Shown here one piece after another: positions 15,064-24,425 of a stretch of DNA of 37,990 nt; the stretch's first letter is position 1, and every line of letters starts with the position of its first letter. Both the position numbers and the translations under genes were made by a program. The notes below the pieces were generated by a model. The model made no database searches. It was not told the origin of the DNA and worked only from the letters and a program-made list of their open reading frames with translations. Source of the stretch: an uncultured Bacilli bacterium. GTDB taxonomy: Bacteria > Bacillota_I > Bacilli_A > RF39 > UBA660. The DNA lies in NCBI GenBank assembly GCA_947589195.1, contig CANPZX010000007.1, forward strand, positions 1-37,990, given 5' to 3'.

Positions 15064-15092
15064 TTGTTTTGATTATAAAATAATGATAAAAT
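15064..15092 (+). promoter_or_regulatory. Promoter of uvrB with an upstream palindrome
   Basis: TTGTTT (15064-15069), a 17-bp spacer and TGA-TAAAAT (15084-15092). Just upstream, GTATA-TTC-TATAC (15039-15051) is a perfect inverted repeat that could be an operator. It does not match the Bacillus LexA box (CGAAC-N4-GTTCG). Confidence 0.5.
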
Positions 15093-15119
15093 AAATTAAT
15101 TCAGTGAGGAGGAAAAATT

Positions 15120-17066
15120 ATGTTCAATTTAGTATCAAAATATGAACCTAGTGGCGATCAACCAGAAGCAATAAAAGAGTTAGTAGAAGGTATTAAAGAG
15201 GGTAAAAAAGAACAAGTACTACTAGGGGCAACAGGTACTGGTAAAACTTTTACAATAGCAAATGTAATTAAAGAAGTTAATAAACCAACCTTAGTTTTGG
15301 CTCATAACAAAACTTTAGCCGGCCAACTTTATAGTGAATTAAAAGAGTTATTTCCTAATAATCATGTCGAATACTTTGTTTCTTATTACGATTATTATCA
15401 ACCTGAAGCTTATGTACCATCTAGTGATACTTATATTGAAAAAGATTCGTCAATTAATGATGAAATTGATGAACTTAGACATGCCGCGACTTCTTCTTTA
15501 ATTAATTATCCGGATACAATTGTGGTTTCTAGTGTTTCTTGTATTTATGGGATTGGCGAAAAAGAAGAATATATTAATAAAATGTTAATTTTAACAGTTG
15601 GGGATACAGTTAAAAGAAATACGATTATTAATAAATTAATTGATATGACTTATGAACGAAGTGATTTAGATTTTCACCGGGGGACCTTTAGAGTAAGAGG
15701 GGATGTCATTGATATTATTCCGGTCAATGAACATCAAAATGGAATTAGAATTGAGTTATTTGGGGATGAAGTTGATAAGATATATAGTTTTGATCCCGTA
15801 ACAGGAGCTATTATCCAAAATAAAAAGTCGATTACGATTTCTCCGGCTAGTCATTTCGTTACGAGTGATGAAAAGATGCAAGAAGCAATTAAAAGAATCG
15901 AAAAAGAATTAGAAGAGAGATTAGAAGAATTAAAAAAACAAAATAAATTAATTGAAGAACAACGACTTCGGGAAAGAACTTTATATGATATCGAAATGCT
16001 TAAAGAAACCGGATTTTGTAGTGGAGTAGAAAATTATTCTCGTCATTTAGCTTTAAGAGGAGCAGGGGAAACACCAACTTGTTTAATTGATTTTTTTCCA
16101 AAAGACTTTTTAATGGTCGTTGATGAATCCCACGTAACATTACCCCAAGTAAGAGGTATGTATAATGGAGATCGGATGCGCAAACAAACATTAGTTGATT
16201 ATGGTTTTAGATTGCCTAGTGCTTTAGATAACCGGCCTTTAAAATATGATGAATTTGAAGAAAAGATAAATAATGTTATTTATGTATCAGCAACTCCAGG
16301 AGATTATGAACTCGAAAAAACAAATGGGAAATTTGTTGAACAAATTATAAGACCTACCGGTTTACTTGATCCAACAATTGAGGTAAAACCAACTATTGGC
16401 CAAATCGATGATATTATCAATGAAATAAATATCCGGAAAAACAAAAATGAAAGAGTTTTAATTACCACCTTAACGATTAGAATGAGTGAAGAACTTACTA
16501 ACTATTTAAAAGAAATGAATATTAAAGTCGCTTATTTACATAGTGAAATAAAAACATTAGAAAGATTAAAAATAATTCAAGAATTACGCCAAGGTATATA
16601 TGATTGTGTTGTGGGAATTAACTTGTTAAGAGAAGGATTAGATATTCCCGAAGTAAGTTTAATTTGTATTTTAGATGCTGATAAACAAGGATTTTTAAGA
16701 AGTAGTCGCAGTTTAATTCAAACTATTGGTAGAGCTGCTCGTAATCAAAATGGTCATGTCATAATGTATGCGGATATCGTAAGTGAAGCGATGCAAATTG
16801 CTATTGAAGAAACTAAAAGAAGAAGAGAAATTCAAGAAAAATATAATCAAGAACATGGAATTGTTCCTAAAACCATTGAAAAAGCTATTAAAGATGTAAT
16901 AAGTAATGAAATTGATATGCCAAAAGAGGAAGCGAAGATGAGTAAAAAAGAACGTCAAGCTTTAATGATTAGAATTGAAGAAGAAATGAAAGAGGCGGCG
17001 AAAAAACTTGATTTTGAGCGAGCTATGGAACTTAGAAATATTCTTTTTGAAATGAAAAGCGAATAA
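15120..17066 (+). CDS. uvrB: UvrABC excinuclease subunit B
   Basis: This 648-residue DNA-damage-binding helicase of nucleotide excision repair receives DNA from UvrA and recruits UvrC. Seen directly are Walker A GATGTGKT (36-43), the beta-hairpin region [17 protein letters not shown] that clamps the strand, the DESH box ([11 protein letters not shown]), helicase motifs [11 protein letters not shown] and [13 protein letters not shown], motif [10 protein letters not shown], and the C-terminal UVR domain (about 612-645, [21 protein letters not shown]) that contacts UvrC. The length is close to the Bacillus protein. A GAGGAGG ribosome site precedes the ATG. uvrA is not the next gene but lies 2.7 kb downstream, past a pyrophosphatase and a dehydrogenase. 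Confidence 0.98.
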   Translation: MFNLVSKYEPSGDQPEAIKELVEGIKEGKKEQVLLGATGTGKTFTIANVIKEVNKPTLVLAHNKTLAGQLYSELKELFPNNHVEYFVSYYDYYQPEAYVPSSDTYIEKDSSINDEIDELRHAATSSLINYPDTIVVSSVSCIYGIGEKEEYINKMLILTVGDTVKRNTIINKLIDMTYERSDLDFHRGTFRVRGDVIDIIPVNEHQNGIRIELFGDEVDKIYSFDPVTGAIIQNKKSITISPASHFVTSDEKMQEAIKRIEKELEERLEELKKQNKLIEEQRLRERTLYDIEMLKETGFCSGVENYSRHLALRGAGETPTCLIDFFPKDFLMVVDESHVTLPQVRGMYNGDRMRKQTLVDYGFRLPSALDNRPLKYDEFEEKINNVIYVSATPGDYELEKTNGKFVEQIIRPTGLLDPTIEVKPTIGQIDDIINEINIRKNKNERVLITTLTIRMSEELTNYLKEMNIKVAYLHSEIKTLERLKIIQELRQGIYDCVVGINLLREGLDIPEVSLICILDADKQGFLRSSRSLIQTIGRAARNQNGHVIMYADIVSEAMQIAIEETKRRREIQEKYNQEHGIVPKTIEKAIKDVISNEIDMPKEEAKMSKKERQALMIRIEEEMKEAAKKLDFERAMELRNILFEMKSE

Positions 17067-17126
17067 AAACTATTAAAATAGTCTAAATTATGCTATACTT
17101 TAAAGCGATAAAAGGAGTTGAAGTTG

Positions 17127-18749
17127 ATGTCTAAAATATATATTTTTGGTCATAAAAATCCCGATACTGATAGTGTTTGTTCTAGTATAAGTTTATCTTA
17201 TTTAAAAAATCAAAAAGGTTATGAGACAACTCCGAGAGTTTTAGGTAATATTAATAATGAAACTAAATTTGTTTTAAAAAGATTTGGTTTTTCCCAACCG
17301 GAATATTTAAATAACGTTAAAGTGCAAGTTCGTGATATGAATTATGATCGAGGCATAATGGTTAATGAAAAGGTTTCAATTACCGATGCTTTTAATTATA
17401 TGCAAGAAAAAAGTTTAACAGCTCTACCTTTAGTTAATGAAAAACAAAAACTAACAGGTTTTGTGACCTTAAAAGAAATTGCTTTACAAATGATGTATGG
17501 CGATTATGATGAATTAGAGTCATCTTATGATAATATTTTAAAAACGTTAAATGGGAAAGAAATTTTAAAATATAATGAAGAAATAAAAGGAAATATTTTA
17601 GTAAGTTCTTACCAAACCCAAACGTTTATTGATGAAATTAATTTAGATAAAAATGCTATTTTAATTGTAGGAGATCGTTATAAAGTTTTAGAGTATGCGA
17701 TTAAAAGTCGGGTGGGCTTAATTGTTATTACGGGTAGTCATGAAATACCAGAGGAGTTATATAAACTAGCTCAAGAAAATCAAGTTAATATTATTACAAC
17801 TCCTTTAAATACGTATCATACTTCGCTTAAAATAACGCAAAGTAATTATATTAATACTATTACGATTAATAAAGCACCAAGTACGATTAATGAACTAGAA
17901 TTTCGCACGGATTTTTTAGAATTAGGAGCGAGGACAGGCCATACAAATTATCCAGTTGTTAATAACAAAGGACAATGTTTAGGATTGCTTAGAATTACTT
18001 CGGCTTCCAGTTTTCATAAAAAACAAGTAATTTTAGTTGATCATAATAATTTAGAACAAAGTATTATGGGAATTGATGAAGCGGAGATTTTAGAGATTAT
18101 TGACCATCATAATCTCGGGGCTATTGGAACTTCGGTACCCATTAATTTTCGCAGTATGACTGTTGGTTGTACTTCAACAATCCTTTATTATATGTATAAA
18201 GAAGAACGAATTCCTATACCCAAAAATATTGCCGGTTTAATGGTATCAGCAATTCTTTCCGATACGATGATTTTAAAATCACCAACAACTACGGAAAAAG
18301 ACTGTATCGCGGCGAAAGCTTTAGCAACTATTGCTGGTGTTGATTGGGAAGAATATGGTATTGAAATGATTAAAGCTGGTTCTTCGATTAAGGGATTAAC
18401 TATTGATGATGTAATTTTCCAAGATTTAAAATCTTATACTATTGGGCATACTTTACTAGGAATTAGTCAAGTAATGACTTTGGATTTTGAAGAAATTAAA
18501 AAAGATATGAATAAATATATTGAACGGTTAAATGAAATAGCTAAGGGTCAATATGATGTTTTTGTTATATTTATTACTGATGTAATCAAAAATGGTTCTT
18601 ATATGATTTATAACACTGATTCTGAAAATATTTTACAAGATAGTTATAATTTAGATGAGATATATGAAGGTATTTATTTAGATAGAATGGTTTCTCGAAA
18701 AAAACAAATGTTACCTAGCTTAATGGATACCCTTGAAAAATGGAATTAA
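17127..18749 (+). CDS. ppaC: Manganese-dependent inorganic pyrophosphatase with CBS and DRTGG domains
   Basis: This family II (DHH/DHHA2) pyrophosphatase hydrolyses PPi to phosphate. It starts at ATG 17127, nine bases after AAAGGAG; an upstream TTG overlaps that site. The 540-residue product shows GHKNPDTDSVCSS (His9, Asp13, Asp15 as metal ligands), CBS motifs around residues 65-115 and 250-300 that flank a DRTGG-like insert, the DHH motif EIIDHHNLG, and a C-terminal DHHA2 domain ending SRKKQMLPSLM. Enzymes with this insert are regulated by adenine nucleotides, and the length of about 540 fits that subfamily. An extended -10 TGC-TATACT (17091-17099) lies upstream, and a terminator overlaps the stop codon. 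Confidence 0.93.
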   Translation: MSKIYIFGHKNPDTDSVCSSISLSYLKNQKGYETTPRVLGNINNETKFVLKRFGFSQPEYLNNVKVQVRDMNYDRGIMVNEKVSITDAFNYMQEKSLTALPLVNEKQKLTGFVTLKEIALQMMYGDYDELESSYDNILKTLNGKEILKYNEEIKGNILVSSYQTQTFIDEINLDKNAILIVGDRYKVLEYAIKSRVGLIVITGSHEIPEELYKLAQENQVNIITTPLNTYHTSLKITQSNYINTITINKAPSTINELEFRTDFLELGARTGHTNYPVVNNKGQCLGLLRITSASSFHKKQVILVDHNNLEQSIMGIDEAEILEIIDHHNLGAIGTSVPINFRSMTVGCTSTILYYMYKEERIPIPKNIAGLMVSAILSDTMILKSPTTTEKDCIAAKALATIAGVDWEEYGIEMIKAGSSIKGLTIDDVIFQDLKSYTIGHTLLGISQVMTLDFEEIKKDMNKYIERLNEIAKGQYDVFVIFITDVIKNGSYMIYNTDSENILQDSYNLDEIYEGIYLDRMVSRKKQMLPSLMDTLEKWN

Positions 18750-18767
18750 AAAAATTTCATTTTTTTT
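18741..18767 (+). terminator. Rho-independent terminator after ppaC
   Basis: TGGAATT (18741-18747) pairs with AATTTCA (18753-18759) around a five-A loop, followed by eight T residues. The stop codon lies within the hairpin. Confidence 0.65.
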
Positions 18768-18779
18768 GTAATTAAAGAA

Positions 18780-18914
18780 TAAATCCGGACTAAACCGGAA
18801 AATATTCCGGACTAGACCGGACGAAAAGCAAGAAATCCGTTTTTTTGAAGTAATTTAAATGGGAAGATAAATCCGGACTAAACCGGATAACATTCCGGAC
18901 TAGACCGGACGAAA
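18780..18914. repeat. Two 47-bp direct repeats, each with two TCCGG-N6-CCGGA palindromes
   Basis: Copy 1 is 18780-18826 and copy 2 is 18868-18914, with a period of 88 bp and only about two mismatches. Each copy contains TCCGG-ACTAAA-CCGGA followed by TCCGG-ACTAGA-CCGGA. The spacer between copies includes a T run after ATCCG (18835-18847) that resembles a terminator. These are among the most GC-rich bases of the window. Copy 2 ends about 10 bp before a possible -35 of the gene at 18971. The block could be an operator array, a set of RNA hairpins or a dispersed genomic repeat. Confidence 0.8.
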
Positions 18915-18943
18915 TAATATTAATTAATGATATTAGATTTTTT

Positions 18944-18952
18944 TGATATAAT
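18944..18952 (+). promoter_or_regulatory. Extended -10 element of the second dehydrogenase
   Basis: TGA-TATAAT (18944-18952) is followed by AGGTGAT (18960-18966) and a TTG start at 18971. The -35 (TTAATG, 18924-18929) is poor, so an activator or the adjacent palindrome array may matter. Confidence 0.45.
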
Positions 18953-18970
18953 AAAAAATAGGTGATACAT

Positions 18971-19726
18971 TTGAAAGCATTAATAACCGGGGCTAGTAGT
19001 GGAATGGGTAAAGATATGGCTTACTACTTAGCTAGTAAAGGTATTGATTTAATATTAGTAGCGAGAAGAAAAGAAATTTTAGAAGATATTAAAAAAGATT
19101 TACAAGTAAATGTTAAAGTGATAGTTCTTGATTTAATAAATGAAAAGAATGTTTTTAGTTTATATGAAAAAACGAAAGATGAAAATATTGATATTTTAAT
19201 TAATAATGCGGGTTTTGGATTATTTGGGCATTTTATTGATACTGATTTAAATCGAGAATTAGAGATGATTAATTTAAATATTAAAGCTTATCATATTTTA
19301 ACAAAATTATTTTTACAAGATTTTGTTAAAAGGGATTCTGGTTATATATTAAATGTTTGTAGTAGTGCTGGTTTTTTAGCCGGACCTAGATTAAGTACTT
19401 ATTATGCGACGAAGAATTATATTACTAAATTAACTTTAGCTATTTATGAGGAATTAAGAAGAATGAATAGTAAGGTAGTTATTTGTGCGTTATGTCCCGG
19501 ACCAGTAGCTACTGAATTTAATAAAGTAGCCCATGGAGATTTTGCTCTTAAAGAAGCTAAGAGTAGTGAGGTAGCTAAATACGCGATTGATAAAATGTTT
19601 CAAAAAAAGTTAATAATTGTCCCCACTTTAAGAATGAAATTAGGATTATTTTTTTCACGTTTTGCACCTTGGAAATTAATTTTACGAATTGGTTATAATA
19701 TTCAATATCGAAAAACAAAATCTTGA
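18971..19726 (+). CDS. Short-chain dehydrogenase, SDR family
   Basis: This 251-residue NAD(P)-dependent oxidoreductase is set to start at TTG 18971, four bases after AGGTGAT, giving MKALITGASSGMG. An upstream in-frame GTG lies inside the ribosome site. Visible motifs are the cofactor loop TGASSGMG, the NNAGFG motif, and the catalytic Ser (NVCSSAG), Tyr and Lys (TYYATKNY). The C-terminal segment is basic (RFAPWKLILRIGYNIQYRK) and may associate with the membrane. It resembles the DltE/YqjQ-like group, and the substrate is not known. The gene ends at TGA, and the -35 of uvrA overlaps this stop. Confidence 0.88.
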   Translation: MKALITGASSGMGKDMAYYLASKGIDLILVARRKEILEDIKKDLQVNVKVIVLDLINEKNVFSLYEKTKDENIDILINNAGFGLFGHFIDTDLNRELEMINLNIKAYHILTKLFLQDFVKRDSGYILNVCSSAGFLAGPRLSTYYATKNYITKLTLAIYEELRRMNSKVVICALCPGPVATEFNKVAHGDFALKEAKSSEVAKYAIDKMFQKKLIIVPTLRMKLGLFFSRFAPWKLILRIGYNIQYRKTKS

Positions 19727-19753
19727 CTAAAAATTTTAATTTTGTGGTACAAT
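19723..19753 (+). promoter_or_regulatory. Promoter of uvrA
   Basis: TTGACT (19723-19728) and TGG-TACAAT (19745-19753) with a 19-bp spacer. The -35 overlaps the stop codon of the upstream gene. No LexA-like box is seen. Confidence 0.5.
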
Positions 19754-19778
19754 AAATAACGCTAAAGGGATGAAGTTT

Positions 19779-22583
19779 ATGGATAAAATAATCATTAAAG
19801 GGGCTAGGGAAAATAATTTAAAAAATGTTAATTTGGAATTGCCTAAAAATAAGTTAATTGTTATGACTGGGGTATCTGGAAGTGGGAAAAGTAGTTTAGC
19901 TTTTGATACAATTTATGCTGAAGGTGAAAGAAGATATGTGGAAAGTTTAAGTGCTTATGCCAGACAATTTATTGGAAATAGTGAAAAACCGGATGTCGAT
20001 AGTATTGAAGGGTTAAGTCCGAGTATTTCTATTGATCAAAAAACGACGAATAAAAATCCAAGAAGTACGGTTGGTACTATTACCGAAATATATGATTACT
20101 TAAGATTATTATTTGCCCGCATTGGAACACCATATTGTCCGCACCATCATGTTCCAATTAAAAGTCAAAGTATTGAAGAAATGACGAATCGGGTTTTAGA
20201 TTTTAGTGAAGGAACAAAACTGGAAGTTTTAGCGCCGGTTTGTCGAGGCGAAAAAGGAACCCATAAAGATTTATTTGATAGTCTTAGAGCTAAAGGATAT
20301 ACGAGAGTCCGGGTAAACGGAGTAAATTATGGTTTAGAAGAAGAAATAACGTTAGAAAAAAATAAAAAAGATAATATTGATGTTGTAGTTGATCGTATTG
20401 TTGTTCGGGAAGATGAAAGAAGTCGTATTTTTGAAGCCATTGAGAATAGTACCAAATTAGCGGGAGGACGAGTTATTATTCGCGTTATTGGGGGAGAAGA
20501 AATCACCATGAGCGAAAATTATGCTTGTTTAGAATGTAATTATTCTATTGGCGAATTAGAACCAAGAATGTTTTCTTTTAATAGTCCTTATGGGGCTTGT
20601 GAAGCTTGTAAAGGATTAGGAACAAAATTGCAATTAAGTGAAGATTTACTTATTCCCGATAAAACCAGAAGTATTAAAAATGGGGCAATTGTTGCGTTAA
20701 ATATGGATTATAATATGTATATTGCCCAACTTTTAACCGTTTGTGAACATTATGATATTGATATAACAGTTCCCGTTAAAGATATGCCGAAAGATAAATT
20801 AAATTTAATTTTATATGGAACTGACGAAAAACTAGAATTTAAATATGTTTCCAAAACTGGTAATACCAGTACAAAGGTTGATTACTACGAAGGGGTAGTT
20901 AATAACTTACAACGGCGTTATATGGAAACTACTAGTACTTGGATAAGAGAATGGTTAGAAAATTATATGGTCGAAACTGAATGTGAAGTTTGTCATGGGG
21001 CGAGACTTGATGAAAGTATTCTTTCTGTATATATTAATAAAAAAAATATTTATGATATGACTTGTTTAAGTATTAGTGAATTATTAGAATTTATTAAAAA
21101 TTTAAAATTAACGAAAGAACAAACTGAAATTAGTACTTTAATTTTAAAAGAAATTCAAAATCGTTTAGAGTTTCTAGAAAATGTTGGTTTAGGGTATCTA
21201 GCCTTAAATAGACCAGCGGGAACGTTATCGGGAGGCGAAAGTCAACGAATTAGACTAGCTACGCAAATAGGTAGTAAATTATCGGGGGTTTTATATGTTT
21301 TAGATGAACCCAGTATTGGTTTGCATCAAAGGGATAATGAAAAATTAATTTATTCCTTAAAAGAAATGCGGGATTTAGGTAATACTTTAATTGTGGTAGA
21401 ACACGATACCGATACGATGCTAGCTGCCGATTATTTGGTGGATGTTGGTCCCGGAGCGGGTGAAGCTGGTGGTGAAATTGTTGCTTGTGGAACACCAGAA
21501 GAAGTAATGAATAATGAAAATAGTTTAACAGGAAGATATTTAAAAGGTTTAGAAAAAATTGAAGTACCGAAAAAAAGAAGAAAAGGTACTGGTAAGTTTC
21601 TGGAAGTAATTAAAGCAAGCGAAAACAACTTAAAAAATGTTTCCGTTAAATTTCCTTTAGGTAAGTTTATATGTGTGACGGGTGTATCGGGAAGTGGGAA
21701 AAGTACTTTAGTAAATGAAATACTTTATAAAACTTTAGCCAAAACCTTATATCGTTCCAAAGAAATTCCGGGTAAATGCAAAGAAGTAAAAGGAATCGAA
21801 AACATTGATAAAGTTGTTGATATAACGCAAGATGCTATTGGTAGAACACCTAGAAGTAATCCGGCTACTTATGTCGGGGTTTTCGATGATATTAGAACAG
21901 TATTCACCGAAATGAAAGAAAGTAAAATGCGGGGCTATGATAAAAGTAGATTCTCTTTTAATGTTAAAGGCGGAAGATGCGAAGCCTGTCAAGGTGATGG
22001 TGTCAAAAAAATAGAAATGCATTTCTTACCAGATGTTTATGTACCATGTGATGTTTGTCATGGAATGCGTTATAATAGGGAAACCTTAGATATTAAATTT
22101 AAAGGTAAAAATATTGCTGAAGTTTTAGATATGCGTGTCTCAGAAGCTATTAAATTTTTTGAAAATGTTCCTAAAGTAAGAGAAAAATTACAAGTTATGA
22201 TGGATGTTGGTTTATCATATATAAAACTTGGGCAAAGTGCTCCAACCTTATCGGGAGGAGAAGCAGGTCGGGTTAAACTAGCAAAAGAATTACAAAAAAA
22301 AGCTACGGGCAAAAGTGTCTTTATCTTAGATGAACCAACGACTGGTTTACATACTGACGATATTAAAAAATTATTAGTTATTTTAAATCGAATCGTAGAT
22401 AATGGGGATACGGTAATTGTAATTGAACATAATCTTGATGTCATTAAAGTTGCCGATTATATTATTGATTTAGGACCAGAAGGTGGTTCAGGTGGTGGCG
22501 AAATAATTGCAACCGGAACTCCCGAAGAAATAGCTAAACAAAATAATTCTTATACCGGTGAATTCTTAAAGAAATATCTTTAA
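19779..22583 (+). CDS. uvrA: UvrABC excinuclease subunit A
   Basis: This 934-residue ABC-type ATPase scans DNA for bulky lesions and loads UvrB. The start is ATG 19779, nine bases after AAAGGG, giving MDKIIIKGARENNL; an ATG at 19770 is too close to that site. Two ATPase modules are complete: Walker A GVSGSGKSS (31-39) and a second GVSGSGKST, signatures LSGGESQRIRLA and LSGGEAGRVKLA, and Walker B regions VLDEPSIGLH and ILDEPTTGLH. Zinc-binding cysteines are present in CLEC...CEAC, CEVCHGARL and CEACQGDG...CDVCHGMR. The length is normal. It has its own promoter, separate from uvrB. Confidence 0.98.
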   Translation: MDKIIIKGARENNLKNVNLELPKNKLIVMTGVSGSGKSSLAFDTIYAEGERRYVESLSAYARQFIGNSEKPDVDSIEGLSPSISIDQKTTNKNPRSTVGTITEIYDYLRLLFARIGTPYCPHHHVPIKSQSIEEMTNRVLDFSEGTKLEVLAPVCRGEKGTHKDLFDSLRAKGYTRVRVNGVNYGLEEEITLEKNKKDNIDVVVDRIVVREDERSRIFEAIENSTKLAGGRVIIRVIGGEEITMSENYACLECNYSIGELEPRMFSFNSPYGACEACKGLGTKLQLSEDLLIPDKTRSIKNGAIVALNMDYNMYIAQLLTVCEHYDIDITVPVKDMPKDKLNLILYGTDEKLEFKYVSKTGNTSTKVDYYEGVVNNLQRRYMETTSTWIREWLENYMVETECEVCHGARLDESILSVYINKKNIYDMTCLSISELLEFIKNLKLTKEQTEISTLILKEIQNRLEFLENVGLGYLALNRPAGTLSGGESQRIRLATQIGSKLSGVLYVLDEPSIGLHQRDNEKLIYSLKEMRDLGNTLIVVEHDTDTMLAADYLVDVGPGAGEAGGEIVACGTPEEVMNNENSLTGRYLKGLEKIEVPKKRRKGTGKFLEVIKASENNLKNVSVKFPLGKFICVTGVSGSGKSTLVNEILYKTLAKTLYRSKEIPGKCKEVKGIENIDKVVDITQDAIGRTPRSNPATYVGVFDDIRTVFTEMKESKMRGYDKSRFSFNVKGGRCEACQGDGVKKIEMHFLPDVYVPCDVCHGMRYNRETLDIKFKGKNIAEVLDMRVSEAIKFFENVPKVREKLQVMMDVGLSYIKLGQSAPTLSGGEAGRVKLAKELQKKATGKSVFILDEPTTGLHTDDIKKLLVILNRIVDNGDTVIVIEHNLDVIKVADYIIDLGPEGGSGGGEIIATGTPEEIAKQNNSYTGEFLKKYL

Positions 22584-22598
22584 TGATTCACCCTTTTT

Positions 22599-22607
22599 TG
22601 TTATAAT
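22599..22607 (+). promoter_or_regulatory. Extended -10 promoter of lgt
   Basis: TGT-TATAAT (22599-22607) lies in the short gap after uvrA. The -35 is weak. Confidence 0.4.
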
Positions 22608-22627
22608 TACCTTAAGGATGGTGAAAA

Positions 22628-23440
22628 ATGAATCCAATAGCATTTAAATTATTTGGTTATAGTATTAGATGGTATTCAATTTTTTTATTAATTGCCGTCA
22701 TTTTAGGTTTAACTTTACTGATAAAAGAAGGAAAAAAGTATGGTTATCCCAAAGATTTTTTATTTAATTTAGCTTTTTGGACAATAATTATTGGGTTTAT
22801 AAGTGCACGGTTATATTATTGTTTATTTAATTATAAATTATATATTGATGATCCTTTAAGTATTTTAAAAATATGGGAAGGGGGACTGGCTATTCATGGT
22901 GGTTTAATTGGGGGTTTTCTTACCTTAATCATTTATTGTGCGAAATATCATACGAATCTTTTTAAAGTATGTGATATGGCTAGTGTAAGTGTTTTATTAG
23001 GTCAAGCCATTGGCCGGTGGGGTAATTTTTTTAATAGTGAAGCCCATGGGGGAGCAACAACCCTTTTAGAATTACAAAACTATCATATTCCTGAGTTTAT
23101 AATTGATGGAATGTATATTAATGGAACATATTATCATCCGACCTTTTTTTATGAATCTATTTGGTGTTTAATTGGGGTTTTCCTTTTATTAGTAATAAGA
23201 CATTTTAAATATATTAAAATTGGTGAATTAACTTGTGTCTACTTAATGTGGTATAGTTTTGGGAGATTCTTTATTGAAGCGATGCGGACAGATTCTTTAA
23301 TGTTTGCCGGATTTAAAGTAGCTCAACTAGTATCAATTAGTTTATTCTTTATTGCATTAATAGCCTTATTGATTATTAAAAGAAAAAGTAAATTTGAAAG
23401 TTTATACCATGAAGAAAATGGAAAAAAAATAAAATGTTAG
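22628..23440 (+). CDS. lgt: Prolipoprotein diacylglyceryl transferase
   Basis: This integral membrane enzyme of 270 residues attaches diacylglycerol to the lipobox cysteine of prolipoproteins. Seven hydrophobic helices can be traced. Conserved pieces are IRWYSI, LAIHGGLIGG (His90, matching the essential His of E. coli Lgt), the Lgt signature GRWGNFFNSEAHGG (Arg130), HPTFFYES, and GRFFIEAMRTDS. It is followed after 15 bases by trxB, so the two are probably cotranscribed. Its presence implies lipoproteins and a Gram-positive type membrane. Confidence 0.96.
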   Translation: MNPIAFKLFGYSIRWYSIFLLIAVILGLTLLIKEGKKYGYPKDFLFNLAFWTIIIGFISARLYYCLFNYKLYIDDPLSILKIWEGGLAIHGGLIGGFLTLIIYCAKYHTNLFKVCDMASVSVLLGQAIGRWGNFFNSEAHGGATTLLELQNYHIPEFIIDGMYINGTYYHPTFFYESIWCLIGVFLLLVIRHFKYIKIGELTCVYLMWYSFGRFFIEAMRTDSLMFAGFKVAQLVSISLFFIALIALLIIKRKSKFESLYHEENGKKIKC

Positions 23441-23455
23441 AAAGAGGGAATAAAA

Positions 23456-24364
23456 ATGATTTATGATTGTATTGTAATTGGTATGGGAATATCAGGAATA
23501 TCTGCCGCGATTTATCTGAAAAATGGAGGGTTAAATATTTTAATGCTCGAAAAAGAAGCTCCGGGAGGTTTATTAAATAAAATCAATAAAATTAATAATT
23601 ATCCTGGATATGCTGAGACTACTGGACCAGAGTTATCCTATAAAGTATTTGAAAGTGTTGAGGCTTTAGAAATTCCTTATAAATTAGAAGAAGTAGTGGA
23701 TATTAGTCTTGCTGATAATTTAAAAATAGTTAAAACTAATAAAGATACTTATAAAACGAAATATATAGTAATTGCTAGTGGGCGTAATCCGCGAAAATTA
23801 AATATTGAAAATGAAAAAGAATTAACTGGTAAAGGAGTAAGTACTTGTGCTATTTGTGATGGTAGTTTATATAAAGGTCAAGATATCGCGATTGTCGGGG
23901 GAGGCAATAGTGCCTTAGAAGAAGCCATATATCTTTCTAAGTTAGTTAATAAAATTTATTTAATTCATCGGCGTGATACTTTTAGAGCCGAGCAAAGTTT
24001 AGTAAATAAAGTAAAAAAACAAGCTAATATTGAAATATTATATAATTCTAATGTCACTAAAATTAATTCAACAAATGATATCTTAGAAAGTATTGAAGTT
24101 AATAATGAACGAACTATTACAGTTAAAGGCTTATTTGTATATGTAGGATTTGAATCTAATACTGGTTATTTAAAAAATTTAAATATAACTAATGAATCAG
24201 GTAATATTTTAGTTAATGCTGAGGGTGAAACCCAAGTTGATGGAATTTATGCAGCGGGGGATGCTATTCAAAAAGATTTATACCAATTAGTAACGGGAGC
24301 TAGTGAAGGAGCTATTGCTGCGGTTAATATTATTAAAGATATTAATCAAAAAGAAAATGCTTAA
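23456..24364 (+). CDS. trxB: Thioredoxin reductase
   Basis: This 302-residue flavoenzyme transfers electrons from NADPH to thioredoxin. It has the FAD-binding GMGISG (residues 9-14), the redox pair Cys131/Cys134 in CAICDG (usually CATCDG), the NADPH loop VGGGNSALEEA with HRRD for phosphate binding, and the C-terminal FAD motif GIYAAGDA. The length is typical. It follows lgt closely. The next gene has its own strong promoter. Confidence 0.95.
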   Translation: MIYDCIVIGMGISGISAAIYLKNGGLNILMLEKEAPGGLLNKINKINNYPGYAETTGPELSYKVFESVEALEIPYKLEEVVDISLADNLKIVKTNKDTYKTKYIVIASGRNPRKLNIENEKELTGKGVSTCAICDGSLYKGQDIAIVGGGNSALEEAIYLSKLVNKIYLIHRRDTFRAEQSLVNKVKKQANIEILYNSNVTKINSTNDILESIEVNNERTITVKGLFVYVGFESNTGYLKNLNITNESGNILVNAEGETQVDGIYAAGDAIQKDLYQLVTGASEGAIAAVNIIKDINQKENA

Positions 24365-24370
24365 AGAAAG

Positions 24371-24399
24371 TTGACAAAAACTCAAGAATAATAGATAAT
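24371..24399 (+). promoter_or_regulatory. Strong sigma-A promoter of the lone TasA-like gene
   Basis: TTGACA (24371-24376), exactly 17 bp, then GATAAT (24394-24399). It is the best promoter match in the window, and it directs a short leader with AGGTGG before the ATG. Confidence 0.75.
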
Positions 24400-24425
24400 T
24401 ATAAATAGAGAATAGGTGGTTATCT

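Larger units (their letters stand above)
14716..15119. other. Intergenic region with strong hairpins, possible small RNA, and uvrB promoter
   Basis: No open frame is convincing in these 404 bases. A weak hairpin (14739-14768) may end the ATPase transcript. A GC-richer piece around 14820-14837 (GGGGACCTCCAAGCCTC) is followed by a perfect 13-bp stem, AAACTAAACTTCC (14854-14866) with GGAAGTTTAGTTT (14886-14898). Its loop contains the palindrome CCAATCGATTGG. A Rho-independent terminator lies at 14972-15016. A possible -10 TATACT (14789-14794) would give a transcript of about 215 nt. This looks like a small RNA gene of unknown family; it does not match tRNA, tmRNA, SRP RNA or a riboswitch that I can recognise. 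Confidence 0.45.

Noticed and set aside
22070-22444. Minus-strand open frame of 124 codons inside uvrA, with further shadows at 21259-21495, 21431-21628 and 21747-22022
   Set aside because: All lie opposite conserved UvrA motifs, with no ribosome site or recognisable domain.
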